Of a DNA stretch of 64,000 nt, positions 32,228-44,089 are shown one piece after another. Location: positions 16,181,178-16,245,177 of the forward strand of contig NC_023758.2 of the NCBI RefSeq assembly GCF_000499845.2. The letters are read 5' to 3'. The translations under genes were made by a program, and so were the position numbers. Within the stretch, counting starts at the first letter, position 1. Every line of letters starts with the position of its first letter. The notes under the pieces were generated by a model. It did not search any database and was not told the origin of the DNA. It was given only the letters and a program-made list of their open reading frames with translations. The DNA comes from Phaseolus vulgaris (Eukaryota; Streptophyta; Magnoliopsida; Fabales; Fabaceae).

Positions 32228-33048
32228 TGTTCCTGTCGGTTGACTGAGAAGATCTTCGTGCGTAGCTTTGATTCGCGAACAAGGACTCCTTCGACTCCAA
32301 CTCAGATCTTCACCCTACTCTGCCGTGAGTACCTAAAAAGGAGTGAGCAAAGGGCGCCCTCGCGGCCGTTTGTACTCCGACGATCAAGTCAGCAAGCAAG
32401 AAACACCAAACACCTCCGTCTCGGAGCACCGTAACTGAATGCTCTGAAGGTGTGTAACTGAATCGTAACTAACTCTCTCTCTCTCTCCAACCACTCGTGC
32501 ATACAATGAGTAAGCGAGCAAATGATCAGAAAGTGTGTAAACTTTGTGAAAATGTACCTTACTAAGCTTTTAGAAAAGCTTATATACCTTGGGTTTCAGT
32601 GCTTACTGCCACGTGTCCTTCTGACGTAACCGCAATTCCACGTGGAAGGCCTTACAGCGCTGTAATCCAACTTAGGGAGATTCCAGCGTGTAAGTCTTCC
32701 TTCCTCGAAGTGCATCTAGCGCGAGGGGTGACTACCTGGGTGCCAACTCATGCGCCCCAACTTCTAGTCACTCGCCCTGAGAGTGTATCTGCCTTCCTCT
32801 CGTACCATGCACATGGTTCACCCCTGGGCGTGGCCCTCTCCTGGGTCGTATCTGTCCCAGGGGTTCTCCGGAGGTGGCGTGAGTACTTCACGAGTCGGGC
32901 TACCCCCTACTGGTACTGGGACTATGGCCTTGAAGCCACCTTTCTCTTCTATTTATTACTGTTCTGATGTACCGGGGCCCGAGGCCTCCTCGCCCGTACC
33001 GTGACCTCTTACTGTGCCGCCCCCTTCACGGTTTTCCCTACCCGTGGG
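32228..33048 (-). mobile_element. Tat-like LTR, family D, truncated
   Basis: The plus strand starts TGTTCCTGTCGGTTGAC and carries the reverse Tat core block (GGCGCCCTCGCGGCCGTTTG, about 32346-32365). It continues through LTR sequence similar to family A as far as CCCTACCCGTGGGTA at 33048, then changes abruptly to an (ATT)-rich array. The U3 end with 17-bp units and the terminal GGTACA are missing. Confidence 0.8.
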
Positions 33049-33965
33049 TATTAATACTATTCATATATCTAATTTCATTAATATTATTATTAATCATTAT
33101 AATAATGTTATTAATATTATTAAATTATTAATATTATTAAATATTAATAAATATTATTAATATGATTAAATATGATTAAATATGATTAATATTATTAATA
33201 TTATTAATATTATTAAATATTATTAATATTATTAAATATTGTTAATATTATTAAATATTACTAATATTATTAAATATTTTTAATATTATTACTATTATTA
33301 AATATTATTAATTTTATTGAATATTATTAATATTATTAATTTTATTAAATATTATTAATATTATTAAATATTATTAATTTTATTAAATATTATTAATATT
33401 ATTAAATATTATTAATTTTATTAAATATTATTAATTTTATTAAATATTATTAATATTACTAAATATTATTAATATTATTAAATATTATTAATATCATTAA
33501 ATATTATTAATATCATTAAATATTATTAATATAACAAATATTATTAATTATTATAATATAATTAAATATTATAATATTACTAAATATGATAATATTACTA
33601 AATATTGTAATATTACTAAAGATTGTAATATTACTAAATATTGTAATATTACTAAATATTGTAATATTACTAAATATTGTAATATTACTAAATATTGTAA
33701 TATTACTAAATATTATTAATATTATTAAACAATATTATTATTATTAATATTATTAAACAATATTATTATTAATAATATTATTAAACAATATTAATATTAT
33801 TAATATTATCAAATATTATTAATATTATCAAATATTATTAATATTATCAAATATTATTAATATTATCAAATATTATTAATATTATCAAATATTGTAATAC
33901 TATTAATGTTATTAAATTTTATTAATGTTATTAAATATTAATATTATCAAATATTATTATGTTAA
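33049..33965. repeat. (ATT/AAT)-rich degenerate microsatellite, about 0.9 kb
   Basis: Almost pure A/T in ATTATTAAT-type words, with an internal stretch near 33570-33720 where TTGTAATATTACTAAATA repeats. The words are self-complementary, so strong hairpins are expected. No coding potential. Confidence 0.95.
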
Positions 33966-34232
33966 TATTATTAAATTAGATATTTGTGTGAAATAGTTGG
34001 TAGATAATAGAGATCCGTGGGTAATAGTTCGTAGGTAATAGAGATCAATAGGTAATAATTAGTAGGTAATAAGATTCATAGTTAATAGTTGGTAAGTAAT
34101 GCTGAATTTACCCACGAATTCAGATTTGTAGGTAATATCTATACGTAATATTTGTAGGTAATGCTGAATTTGTCTACAAATTCAGATTCGTGGATAAAAA
34201 TCCATATATAATACTATTTTTTCTTTGTAGTG
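33966..34232 (-). mobile_element. CACTA-type terminal region
   Basis: The plus strand ends TTTTTTCTTTGTAGTG at 34232, the reverse of CACTACAAAGAAAAAA. The preceding 260 bases contain repeated GTAGGTAAT words and two ATGCTGAATTTA/TGTC...AATTCAGAT palindromic units (34102-34128, 34162-34188), like the subterminal repeats of CACTA elements. The other end was not found, so it may be truncated by the AT array. Confidence 0.5.
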
Positions 34233-35318
34233 TGAACAAATATCAAATTTCCTTCTTTAATACAAGGAGAATGCAACTTTGAAAGGGATATTATAAGCAT
34301 GGCTCAATCCGTGTGTAAAAGTTATTTTTTGTGCTTAAGCCGCATAAGAAAGATGACTTGTCTCACGAAAAACAATTCTTGAGACATCCTCAAATCATTT
34401 TAAAAGTTGTACCCTTCCTTCCAAAGGAAGCCAAAACAACAATAAAAATCGACTTGAAATTCAGCGCCCTAGACACATAAACGCCTTGGAATCATCTTTG
34501 CTTATTACACCTTCCACGCACCCAAAACCCACCAACTATAATAAGTTTTCAAATCTATTAAGATAATTGACAAACTAGCCTAGTGAAAATGTTTCATGAT
34601 TTATAGCCGTGATATATATATATATATATATATAAAGAAAAAACTAAATTGTTATTTGATCTTATAATTACCAGTAACTGGATAGTTGTCACTTGAATCC
34701 CAGAAATTCAGTAGCCTAAACGGATTGTCATTTCCCAAATAAACAATTTTCAGTGCATTCCCAAACGAAGGTTTCCGTCAGAAAGCTACACACCTATTAA
34801 ATATTTCCATTGTTTATAACGCCACAAGCTAGAGCTTCCAAATCCGTACCAAATGCTGGCCTTGAATTATTCATTAAAATGCTCATCACTTTTTCAGGAC
34901 CAACGAAAGGAAATATTACTACTAGTACGTTTCAGAGGATTCGATCTATTTACTAATAATTGGATTTTCCACTGGAGATATACAAACTTTTCATTTTCAT
35001 ACAAGAGTTTTTTAGTAATCGAGTAGATAGATATACATATATATATATATATATACATATATATACATATATATACATACATATATATACATATATGTAT
35101 ATCAGCAATTAATGTCTTTGGATATAGAAATATTGGTCCGCTTTTATGCCATTGGAAAGTTTGTAATAAAGCATTAACCAACATTCTTTCTAGTTGAGGG
35201 TGTTGTCATCCTTGAAGAAACACAAGCTCACTCATTTTCCCTGTTCGTAAGATCTCAATATATAATCACAACTTGTGGTCCACGAGTAAATTTGCTCCTA
35301 CTCAAGCCAAGATGTTTA
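34233..35318. other. Intergenic region downstream of the MYB gene
   Basis: AT-rich, with a (TA)n run at about 34612-34634 and a longer TATATA/CATATA array at 35030-35100. No gene seen. It includes the 3' flank of the MYB gene, whose stop codon is at 35319. Confidence 0.6.
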
Positions 35319-36413
35319 TTATTGAAACAGAAGAAGCGTTGAAGGAGAATCACAAGGCAGTTTCCTGGACGAATAAGATTGGCGAAAAGGTTTTAGGTTG
35401 TTTTCAGAAATAGTGTGTGATTCTGAAGGGATAGAGATCGAGAGATCAAGGTTTAAATCCGGAAGGGCATATGATGACTGAGCCTCGCCACTTACATCAT
35501 CTGAGACCTCACCACAATGGTAAACATGATGATGTGATTTACATGGCTCGTTCTTATCAGCGTCTTTCGTTCCAAAGGGTTCTGAACTATCATCAGACAT
35601 GGGTGGATTCTGAAGGGAAGGGACTTTATGGTCTAATCGATGATTATTTGGATCAATGCCTTTGCTAATTAGCTTTCTTCTTATATGAGAATTCCAATAG
35701 TTCTTCACTTCGTTATCTGTACGACCAGGCAATCTCCCGGCTATAAGTGACCACCTGTTTCAGTCAATATTAACCAATTAATTATTATTTTTTACTTTAT
35801 AAGTCCAAGTTATACAAGCAAGCGATCAATTATGTGAGAAAACCTTTTTAGAAATATACGTTGGAAAAACTTGGCTTTAATTTCCATTTATATTATTCAA
35901 TGACGACAATGTTGCTCAGAACACATATATACGGTATGATAAAAAAACATTTCATTACTATACACTCACAAACACATATACTTAGGTCAAAAGCACAATT
36001 TAAAAAAGTTGTGTTCATGGTATGTTGAGAATTAAATTCGCACCGGTTGCCAAGTAGCGCATGAAGCTTGATAATGAGATCTTCTTCATCCTCAGCAAAG
36101 TTGCCTCTTTTAAGGTCTGGCCTTAGATAGTTTATCCATCTCAGCCTGCAACTTTTACCACACCGAAGTAAACCTAATCATCATCAAACAAAGTGCATGA
36201 GGTGAAATATGTTATTATATACACACTATTCTTATATTTATTATGATTTTGTTACACTTTTGATGTATTAGTTTATTTCATACCTGCAGCCTGAGGAAGT
36301 GTACGCCAACAAACCTCGCCGTGTTTGTTGATATAATCTATGAGTTTCTGGTCTTCTTGTTTGGACCAAGCTCCTTTGTTCAAGTCTTTGATATCAGAAC
36401 TAGGCTTCCTCAT
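35319..36413 (-). CDS. R2R3-MYB transcription factor, subgroup 4 repressor type, 3 exons, 231 aa
   Basis: Nuclear DNA-binding protein. Exon 1 is 36413-36284, exon 2 is 36173-36044, exon 3 is 35754-35319. Both introns have GT-AG ends at the two standard R2R3-MYB positions. R2 covers about residues 11-60 ([36 protein letters not shown]). R3 covers about 64-112 ([31 protein letters not shown]). The R3 bHLH-interaction signature [DE]Lx2[RK]x3Lx6Lx3R is complete. The C-terminus has the EAR repression motif LNLDLSI. This combination and the MRKP start resemble FaMYB1/MtMYB2-like repressors of anthocyanin and proanthocyanidin genes; that target is inferred. Odd residues: SSDIKD where family members usually have Cys-Cys, and Val in GEVCW. 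All frames are open, so it is likely a functional gene amid repeats. Confidence 0.93.
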
Positions 36414-36607
36414 TGTTTCTACGTTTACTCGGGTTTCCTTCTAACCTCTAAGAGAAAACCCCAGCTACAAACGGAAGAACCGAGGTGGGATAACGATATA
36501 TAATAGGCAAAGGCAGAGAAAGATAAAGAGAAAGAGAAAAAAGAGAGAGAGAGATATGCATATGCAAGATAGAGGAGAAGAGTGGAAGGGGTGAGGAGAT
36601 GAAAGGT

Positions 36608-36641
36608 GGGAATATATACTATTAGTTGGTTGGTTGGTTGG
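36608..36641 (-). promoter_or_regulatory. MYB gene promoter: TATA box with AC-element cluster
   Basis: Reading on the minus strand, CCAACCAACCAACCAAC (36641-36625) lies directly upstream of AGTATATATT (36620-36611), about 200 bp before the ATG. Overlapping ACCAACC units match the AC elements bound by R2R3-MYB factors in phenylpropanoid promoters. This suggests MYB control or self-control. Confidence 0.55.
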
Positions 36642-37719
36642 AATTAAGGAGGTGTATGCAGTTGACTTGGACCGGTGGTTTTGCTCATACATGACTGCGT
36701 GGTTCATGCGTGATTCGCAACACACCTTCAGACATAGAGAGAGCAATGGCAGCACTATTTGGGAAAAGGAGAGAATCAATTGGTAGTGTTCTTTATCCAT
36801 TCTTCCCAAATTTAGAGGATATGACATACGGTTGGTCTTAATGTGATTGCCGGTGAAGTTGATTTATTGCATCTAACTTACTGTCAGATATTTGGTCCAC
36901 AGCCACTAGATTAGGGCTCAGTTCGGAGAAGAGATGGTGGAGTAAATATTATACAGTTGCTATAGTACAAACTTGGTTTTAGAGTCAATAATTGAATCAC
37001 TTTCAAGACATTATAGTAAGTGTGAGAGAGAAAGAATTTTCAATGTAACAATGCCTAATATCACTTACAAGCTATATTTGTAGGAATATATTTTGAAAAT
37101 TTGTTTATTCTTTTTCTTAGATGATTTAAATCATATATATTAGGTATATGTTAAATCAATGGCCTTTTTAGCATATAGATAAAGAAAGGAAAAGTCAATG
37201 TTTTGTCATTTACGTGTTTTAAATTAAAAATTGTAGAAGCAGGTGGTACAATAAAAGTTGTGTGAAAGTAATATGGAAAAGGTACAAGAGTAGAAAGGAT
37301 AAAGGGGTAAGTTGGCGGTGTGTGTCACACCTTACAGTGTTGACTGTTAGATTTCTCTTGCTCATTTGTTGTTCTGCTTTGACGAAACCGGATTAAAAGG
37401 TGGGTGTGGATGTTCGATGGCACAAGCTAGGTTTTCTCTTCTTTTATGCTTCTATGCCAAAAATCGATTACTACTCCTTCTCAACAAGTTTAGTGGGTGA
37501 TATTTCCTAACAGACACATTTATAGCTCATCATGTGTGTGGCAAATGCTTCACATTTTTTCCTTTTCGCTGTTAAAGTGCTTACATCACCATCTAACCCT
37601 AGCACTTTACTATATCCATCCCTTTCTCTATACCAAAACACTTATTAATTTATAAGTTAATTCCTGTAAGTAATAACTTAAGAATGATAATGGCATGTTA
37701 TAGAAAAGGTTTTTATCAC
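36642..37719. other. Upstream flank of the MYB gene
   Basis: About 1 kb with no recognisable gene. It is AT-rich and shows no LTR boundary that I can place. It probably includes distal promoter sequence of the MYB gene. Confidence 0.5.
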
Positions 37720-38035
37720 TTAATTTGTTCGAGGCTGTACATTTTTTTCATAAGGGTGTTGTGGATGATGAGGTGCGGAAATAAAATCATATAATGGAAA
37801 GAAACAAGATGGAAGAACCCAAGGACATAAAAGGAATGGAAATGACACAAATAAGAAAGGAAAAAAACAAAGAGATGAAGAAAGCTTATGAAAAATGGAG
37901 CGAAGAATCACGTTAGTTGGAATGGTGAGGAGCCGCCACCTGAGGTACACTACACTCAAGATAAGATCCAAGAACTTTAGAAAATAAAGCTCACTAATAA
38001 CTCAGAGTTTCATCGGAAAGCCAAATCACAAAGAA
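37720..38035 (-). mobile_element. CRM-like LTR fragment
   Basis: It contains GGAGCCGCCACCTGAGG and CACTCAAGATAAGATCC, which correspond to the GCCGCCACTTGAAG...AAGATAAG words of the CRM-like LTRs here (for example about 41090 and 19385). Boundaries are not visible. It ends at an AT array. Confidence 0.5.
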
Positions 38036-38317
38036 GCTTTAATAAATATTATTAATATAATTTATATTATTAATATTATTCATAATATATATAACTATTA
38101 TTAATATAAATTATATTATTAATATTATTCATAATATATATAACTATTATTAATATCATTTATATTATTAATATTATTCATAATATAAATATTATAAATA
38201 TTATTAATATAATTTATATTGCTAATATTATTATACTATTAATATTATTAAATATAGTTAATATTATTAAATATAGTAAATATTATTAAATATAGTTAAT
38301 ATTATTAAATATAGTAA
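38036..38317. repeat. ATT-rich tandem array
   Basis: Degenerate ATTATTAATAT sequence with a longer unit of about 60 bp (…TTCATAATATATATAACTATT…) repeated three times. It ends directly at a Tat LTR start. Confidence 0.85.
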
Positions 38318-38675
38318 TGTACCGTCCCGTATCCGGGCGTTAACTAAGTCAAGGTCAAAGTCAACGCCTGGAGAGTCAAAGTCAACGCAGGGCATCGCCT
38401 AGGTGGAGAGACGCCAAGTGCCAGCATCGCCAAGAGGAAGCATCGCCAAGGCAAGGCGTCGCCTAGGTGAAGGCGTCGCCCAACCAGGGCGTCGCCAGAT
38501 CAAACAGTACTAAAGCAAGGCAATCACAGTGTGGTTCCCCGATACCCATGGGTAGGAAAGACCATGGAGGGAGCGGCGCCGTGGGAAGGCCTCAGATCCC
38601 GATAACCCGGGGCAGCGATAAAGAGAAGGAAAAGGTGGCTTCAAGGCCATAGTGATAGCACTAGTGTAGGGCCGT
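38318..38675 (+). mobile_element. Tat family A LTR, first 360 bp
   Basis: It starts TGTACCGTCC and includes GTCGCC-type units and the CCCCGATACCCATGGGTAGG motif. It stops after GTGATAGCACTAGTGTAG, where the sequence switches to the antisense-gene spacer of a minus-sense element. LTR and spacer are in opposite element orientation, so this is a rearranged joint. Confidence 0.8.
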
Positions 38676-38950
38676 ATCGTCCCCGGGTGTCTAAAACGTC
38701 GAGTGCTCTGGGGGGGTCGTTCCCTCTATGGTCTTTCCTTCCCATAGGTATCGGGGAACACCCTGCCAGCGATTCGCTGGTGTTTGGCGGTCTTATCTCC
38801 CTCCCAGTCTTTCCTACCCGTGGGTATCGGGGAGGTGACGCCAGCAACTAACTCTGCCCCCTTCAATTTCGTCTCCCTCCACAGTCTTTCCTACCTGTGG
38901 GTATCGGGGAGGCGACCCTGTTGATATTTGGGTTGGCGACGCCCGCGACG
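38676..38950 (-). mobile_element. Tat-3 spacer fragment (between ORF B and ORF A)
   Basis: Three copies of the TCTTTCCTACC...GGTATCGGGGA motif (near 38737, 38807 and 38883) identify it as the ORF A-ORF B spacer, as at 10061-10254. It joins pol directly at about 38950-38960, so ORF B and the 3' part of pol are deleted. Confidence 0.7.
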
Positions 38951-40640
38951 TCTCACGCTGGACATGTATCAGCTCAAGAGCGTTAAATGCTCCCTTCAAC
39001 AACTGGACGTATTTCAGGTACGCCGCCATCTGTGGGTCCTTCGCCTGGAACTCACCCGACACCTGCCCCGTAATTAGCTGGGAGTCGCTTTTCACCAGGA
39101 GGTTTTGCGCGCCCATCTCCTTGGCCAGGAGCATTCCGGCTATTAAGGCTTCATACTCCGCCTGATTGTTACTCGCCTTGAAGGCGAAACGCAGGGCCTG
39201 CTCAATCAGTATGTCGTCGGGTCCCTCCAAGACTATTCCCGCTCCGCTCCCTTGTTGGTTGGAAGAACCATCAACCGAGAGCAGCCACTGCGAGCCCACT
39301 TCCACCTCTTGCTCACCTCCGGGCGAAAGTTCCGCTATAAAATCTGCGTACACCTGCCCTTTGATGAATCCTCTGGGCTCATACTGGATGTCGAATTCTG
39401 ACAGTTCCACCGCCCAGCGCACCATTCTTCCCGCCACATCAGGCTTCTGCAGCACCTTCTGTATAGGGAAGTTTGTCATCACCACCACCGTAAAGCTGTG
39501 GAAGTAATGACGGAGCCTCCTGGCCGAGAACACTACCGCTAGCGCCGCCTTCTCCAGCGCTTGGTATCTCGTCTCAGCTCCTTGTAATGCCTTGCTTACA
39601 AAATAGATGGGCTTCTGACTCTGGTCCTGCTCCTGGACCAACACAGAACTGATAGCCCGCTCCGTTACGGTAAAATACAAACGGAGGGGCACGCCCGTTA
39701 TCGGTTTGCAGAGGACCGGTGGCGTTGCTAGGTACTCCTTTAGCTTAATGAAAGCCGCTTCACACTCATCAGTCCATGCAAAGCGACTGTTTCTCTTGAG
39801 GCACTGGAAATATGGATGCCCCTTCTCTCCCCCGGCGGAAACGAACCTTGAGAGCGCCGCCATCCGCCCTGTCAGCTGTTGCACCTCTTTTATCGACGTC
39901 GGGCTTCGCATGGCGATAATCGCCGCGCATTTGTCGGGGTTCGCCTCTATCCCCCTTTCTGTGAGCATAAAACCCAAGAACTTACCGGCCTCTACCCCGA
40001 AAACACACTTTTCAGGGTTTAACTTGAGGCGGTACTTGGATATTGTGACGAACAACTCCTCCAGATCCGTCATATGCTGCGCCCTATCCTGCGACGCCAC
40101 CACCATGTCGTCGACATAGGCGTACACATTCCTCCCGAGCATGGGCGCCAGGACCTTGTCCATTAACCTCTGGTACGTGGCGCCCGCGTTTTTCAGCCCG
40201 AAGGGCATCACCTTATAGCAGTAACTGCAAGTCTCAGTCATGAATGCAGTTTTGTTCTCATCTCTGGGGTGCATCTTGATCTGGTTATACCCTGAGAAGG
40301 CGTCCAGGAAACTCAGCACCTTGCTGCCGGACGCACTGTCTACCAAGGCGTCGATGCTGGGCAGCGGGTACGAGTCCTTCAGGCATGCCTTATTCAGGTC
40401 CGTGAAGTCCACGCACATCCTCCACTTTCCATTCGCCTTTTTCACCAAGACGACTTTGGCCAGCCACTCAGGGTATTGAATCTCCCTGATGTGGCCAGCG
40501 TTCAACAACTTCTGCGTTTCGTCCTTCACCACCTGCTGTCGCTCCTCATTGAACTTTCTCCTTCTCTGGCGCACGGGGCGGACCGTGGCGTCCATGCTGA
40601 GGTGGTGACACAGGAAATTGGGATCGATGCCGGGCATATC
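38951..40640 (-). pseudogene. Tat-3 pol fragment: RT, degenerate RNase H and part of the second RNase H
   Basis: A long open minus-strand frame (40637 to about 38965) starting 'MPGIDPNFLCHHL' inside the RT N-terminal region and running through 'WRMCVDFTDLNKACLKDSYPLPSID', YVDDMVV, the first RNase H (again TN instead of TD, VMTNFP) and the second RNase H (SVDGSSNQQ, NNQAEYEAL, KSDSQL). It breaks after 'ALELIHVQRE' and reads into spacer. The CRM-2 LTR cuts its 5' side at 40640. Unlike Tat-1, the RT frame is unbroken at KDSYPLPSID. No protease or integrase remains. Confidence 0.88.
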
Positions 40641-41620
40641 TGATGTGAATGTAACTACAAGAATACATGATTCTTTGACATTCTTAGGAGCAACTTGAGC
40701 TGGTCATAAATGGCACCTTACTTTAGAATTGGATCAATGTTCTAATTCAAGAACTCACCAAGACTTAGCACCAACCAAGACTCATATGGAAGTCCATATA
40801 TTGTCAAATGGAATCAAAACACAAGAAATGAAGAACAAGAATTGAAAGCTGGAAAGAATTGAAAAAATACACTACTGCACCGAACAGAAACTAGAAGCAA
40901 AGCTGGAAAACAGAAATTCAAACGGTAGAAATGAAAAGAAACAACAAACAAAGCTAATCTACCGAATGGAATTGAAAGAACATGAAGGAAGAACACTTAT
41001 AGAAGGATGTTGCTGGATTTTGAGAATTGGAAGAACACTTCATGCCACTTGGTTCCTTGATCCAAGATAAGTGATGGAGTGCCGCCACTTGAAGCTCACC
41101 ATTGCTCACAAGATAAGGCAAAGGAAGAAGAAGACTCAAGACTCACAATTTCTCTCCAAATTTGAGTATAGTCTCTCTACTATAAAATTCCAATCTCCAT
41201 TGTGAAGGACCTAAGCCCTCCTTTTATAGGAGTAAGGGCTGGTCATTTACATAGCTTATTCCCTAAGCTACCCAAAAAAACTCCTAAGATCACACCCCCC
41301 TTACTAAGCTCACTCCCCAAGCTTCTAGAATTTGCTAAACTAAAGCCTAAAGATGCTTTTACAAAAGAGGTGTCTCATGTTTCCCTCTAAGCACCTTTCT
41401 AAACATTATTCTATATTATTTACAATTTAAAAGAAATATAAAGAGAGATATTTAATATGAAGCCTATTATTTGAGAGTTTGTAGACTTCTTTATCTTTAG
41501 GCTTGATCTTCTCTTTGATTTCTTTTAATTTGTGAGAAGACTAGAAGGAAGAACTTCAAATGTGTAGGTGAAAATCCTCTTCCTTCATTAATAAAATCCT
41601 CTCCTAGTGGATATCCATCA
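40641..41620 (-). mobile_element. CRM-2 3' LTR (980 bp)
   Basis: On the minus strand it runs TGATGGATATCC to CATTCACATCA, preceded by the polypurine-like CAACTCGGGGAGTA, as in CRM-1. It lies directly against Tat-3 pol at 40640, showing that CRM-2 inserted into Tat-3. The minus strand has a TATA-like CTATAAAAGG (about 41218-41227). Confidence 0.88.
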
Positions 41621-42644
41621 TACTCCCCGAGTTGGAGAGAATTCGTCCACGAATTCAGTACTCCTGCATAAAACAAAGTCAGTTTGCTATTATATAAGAG
41701 AAGACAAGAAGAAATGGGCAAACATGACTTATCACTTTGAAATGTTGGGAGTTCAGAAAAAGATGGTCTATACACAGACCATGTTGGAAAAGATTGTTTA
41801 GGAATGATATTATTTGATAAAATAGGAGATATGAAAAAATCATCCTTAACATTCTTCATCCAATATGGTGTATAAGTAGGAACCTTGGGTAATGAACAAG
41901 ACAAAGAAGAAGGATACCTTGTAGGCGTAGCACGAGTCAACAAAATTGAATTAGTTGAGAAGGTATTATGACTCGGTTTATCATGTACTTCATTTGTTTT
42001 TTCATTTTCTCTTTAGGTTTCTTTGGGATTGGTCCTATATGCAGGGCTATTTGGTAAAGAAACCCTGGGCATGAAGTCTATCTGGTGTTCAATCCCTCTT
42101 AGAGGTGGTAAGCCTTTAGGAGGATCTTGAAACATATCTTCATATTCTTTTACCAAATTGTCCAAACATGTGGGACTATCCTTAGCCGACTCACATTCAA
42201 TAGTACTAGGAATAGCTAAAAAAATAGGCTTGTGAGTAACTATTACCTTTTTTACTTGTTGTGTGGACATGAGAAGGCTTCTCTTGGAATTTTTTATATC
42301 ATTTTCTTTCTCTCTCTTTTCTCTCATTTTAACTTGGTCCTCATGAACTTCCTTTGGAGAGAGAGACTTAAGAATGACTTTGTGCCCATGGAAGTTAAAA
42401 GACATTTTGTTGGTAAAGCCATCATGAAAACTTTTCTATCAAATTGCCATGGCCTACCTAAAAGAATATGTGTGGCTTCCATTGGGACAACATCACACAA
42501 GACCTCATCTTTATATTTACCAATAGAAAATGTAATGAGGACTTGCTTGTTAACAACAATCTCACCTACCTCACTTAACCATTATAATTTGTAGGGCTTG
42601 GCATGAGAGATGGTAGGTAATCCAAGTTTGTCTACCACTCTTGT
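41621..42644 (-). pseudogene. CRM-2 internal remnant (protease-RT linker and integrase-side end)
   Basis: The minus-strand frame 42405-42013 matches the CRM-1 polyprotein between protease and RT ('FHGHKVILKSLSPKEVHEDQ', '[14 protein letters not shown]', 'AYRTNP'). The upstream part to 42644 matches the protease region through VVDKLGL-type residues. Towards 41621 the sequence jumps to non-coding 3' sequence before the polypurine tract, so RT, RNase H and integrase are deleted. At 42644 it breaks into the Tat-2 LTR. Confidence 0.8.
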
Positions 42645-43343
42645 GCTTTTAAGGCGTTTAAACCGATCGAGGCATTTAAAGTACCTTAAACGCTCGAAAC
42701 GTAAACTTTAACTTAAATAACTTTAATTACCTTGTACCTGACACATTGATGTTTCTGTTTTGACTTGGCTGCTATTACACGTGGAGGGCCTCACAGCACC
42801 GTGACCCCACTTGGGGGTATTTCCTCGTGTGAGTCCTCCTACCTGGGAGTGCATCTGCGCAAGGGGTGACTTTTTGGGTGCCAACTCATGGCTCCAAGCC
42901 TCTAGTCACTCGCTTTGAGAGCGTATCTACCTTCCTCTCGTACCCCGCACCTGGCTAGCCCTGGGCGTGACCCTTCTCACGAGTCGTAACTATCCCAAGG
43001 GCTTCTTAGGGACGACATGGGCACTTCACGAGTCAGATTGCTCTCCATTGGCACTATTACTATGGCCTTGAAGCCACCTTTCTCTTCTCTTTAATGCTAC
43101 CCCGGGTTATCGGGGTTTCAGGCCTTCCCACGGCGTCACCCCCTCCATGGTCTTTCCTACCCATGGGTATCGGGGAGAACCTTTGCGATTGCCTTGCTTT
43201 TGTGACATTTTACCTTGGCGACGCCCTACCTTGGCGATGCTTGCACTTGGCGTCGCCTCAACTAGGCGACGCCTTATGTTGACTTTGACCTCGACATTGA
43301 CTTTGACCTTGACTTTGTCAACGCCCGGATACGGGACGGTACA
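42645..43343 (-). mobile_element. Tat-2 3' LTR, truncated (699 bp)
   Basis: It matches the Tat-2 5' LTR (58629-59756) from the TTTTAAG...GTTTAAACCG region to its TGTACC terminus (plus strand GGGACGGTACA at 43333-43343). The downstream half of the LTR is missing where CRM-2 sequence begins. The plus-strand CAAGCCCCCCAGTCTT (43344-43359) is the polypurine tract in reverse. Confidence 0.9.
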
Positions 43344-44089
43344 CAAGCCCCCCAGTCTTAAGCTGATGACTTGTCTTCAGCGAAAAGACTAAGGCCTCGC
43401 CCACGCCATCCACGTGGCACCCTGGTGACGTGTCATTCTTGCTGACGTGACACTCCTCAAACTATTGACGTGACATTCTCTGAACCATTGGGGTGTTCTT
43501 AATGGCTGATTGGACATCTTCTGAAATGGGGAAGGCAACACCTTTTGGGGCCATGCTTAATCGCGCGCCATGTGGTTCATCACGTGGTCAGCCTCAAGAG
43601 TCTCTTGCGCTCCCATTGAGCGCCTAATCCTTTGACACGCGGCTCAATCGCACGGTCCCAAATTAGCGCCTCTTGGGTTGCAAATGTAACGTTTAAGACT
43701 TCGAAATCCCGCGCCCCAAACACTGTTCTATTCACTCTTTCGCATTATGCTCTACTGTTCATCTCTCTTTCTCTGAAATTCTAGGGATCGCTGCTCCCTC
43801 TGCGCTTCCTCAACAACCACCGACCCATACGTTCAAAGGTATGATTTTTCTACCTCCATGACTCTTCTTCTTCATTGCGTTGCATTGCTGTGTATGAACT
43901 GCCTGGGACTGTTTATGTTTCTGCATTTCTGCATTCTTTTCGCTCCTTCGTCCTTCTCCGCTCTCTTCTCCCCCTTTTTGGGTTTCTTCGCGTGGGTGGC
44001 ATTTTCTAGGGTTTCTCTTCCCTTTTTGCCTTGGCATCGCTTGTTAAAACCCTTTTCCTTTCTTCTTTCTTCAGCTATTTATCCGCATC
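43344..44089 (+). promoter_or_regulatory. Tat-2 polypurine tract (reverse) and ORF A leader with intron
   Basis: Equivalent to 14301-15020. The leader intron is 43839-44074 (236 bp): TTCAAAG|GTATGA to TTTCTTCAG|CTATTT. The exon boundaries match the other two copies although the intron bodies differ. The ORF A ATG follows at 44090. The antisense promoter presumably lies between 43360 and 43800; no TATA box is obvious. Confidence 0.62.

Noticed and set aside
35471..35668. Plus-strand frame opposite the MYB third exon
   Set aside because: It is a shadow of the MYB coding strand and matches nothing recognisable.
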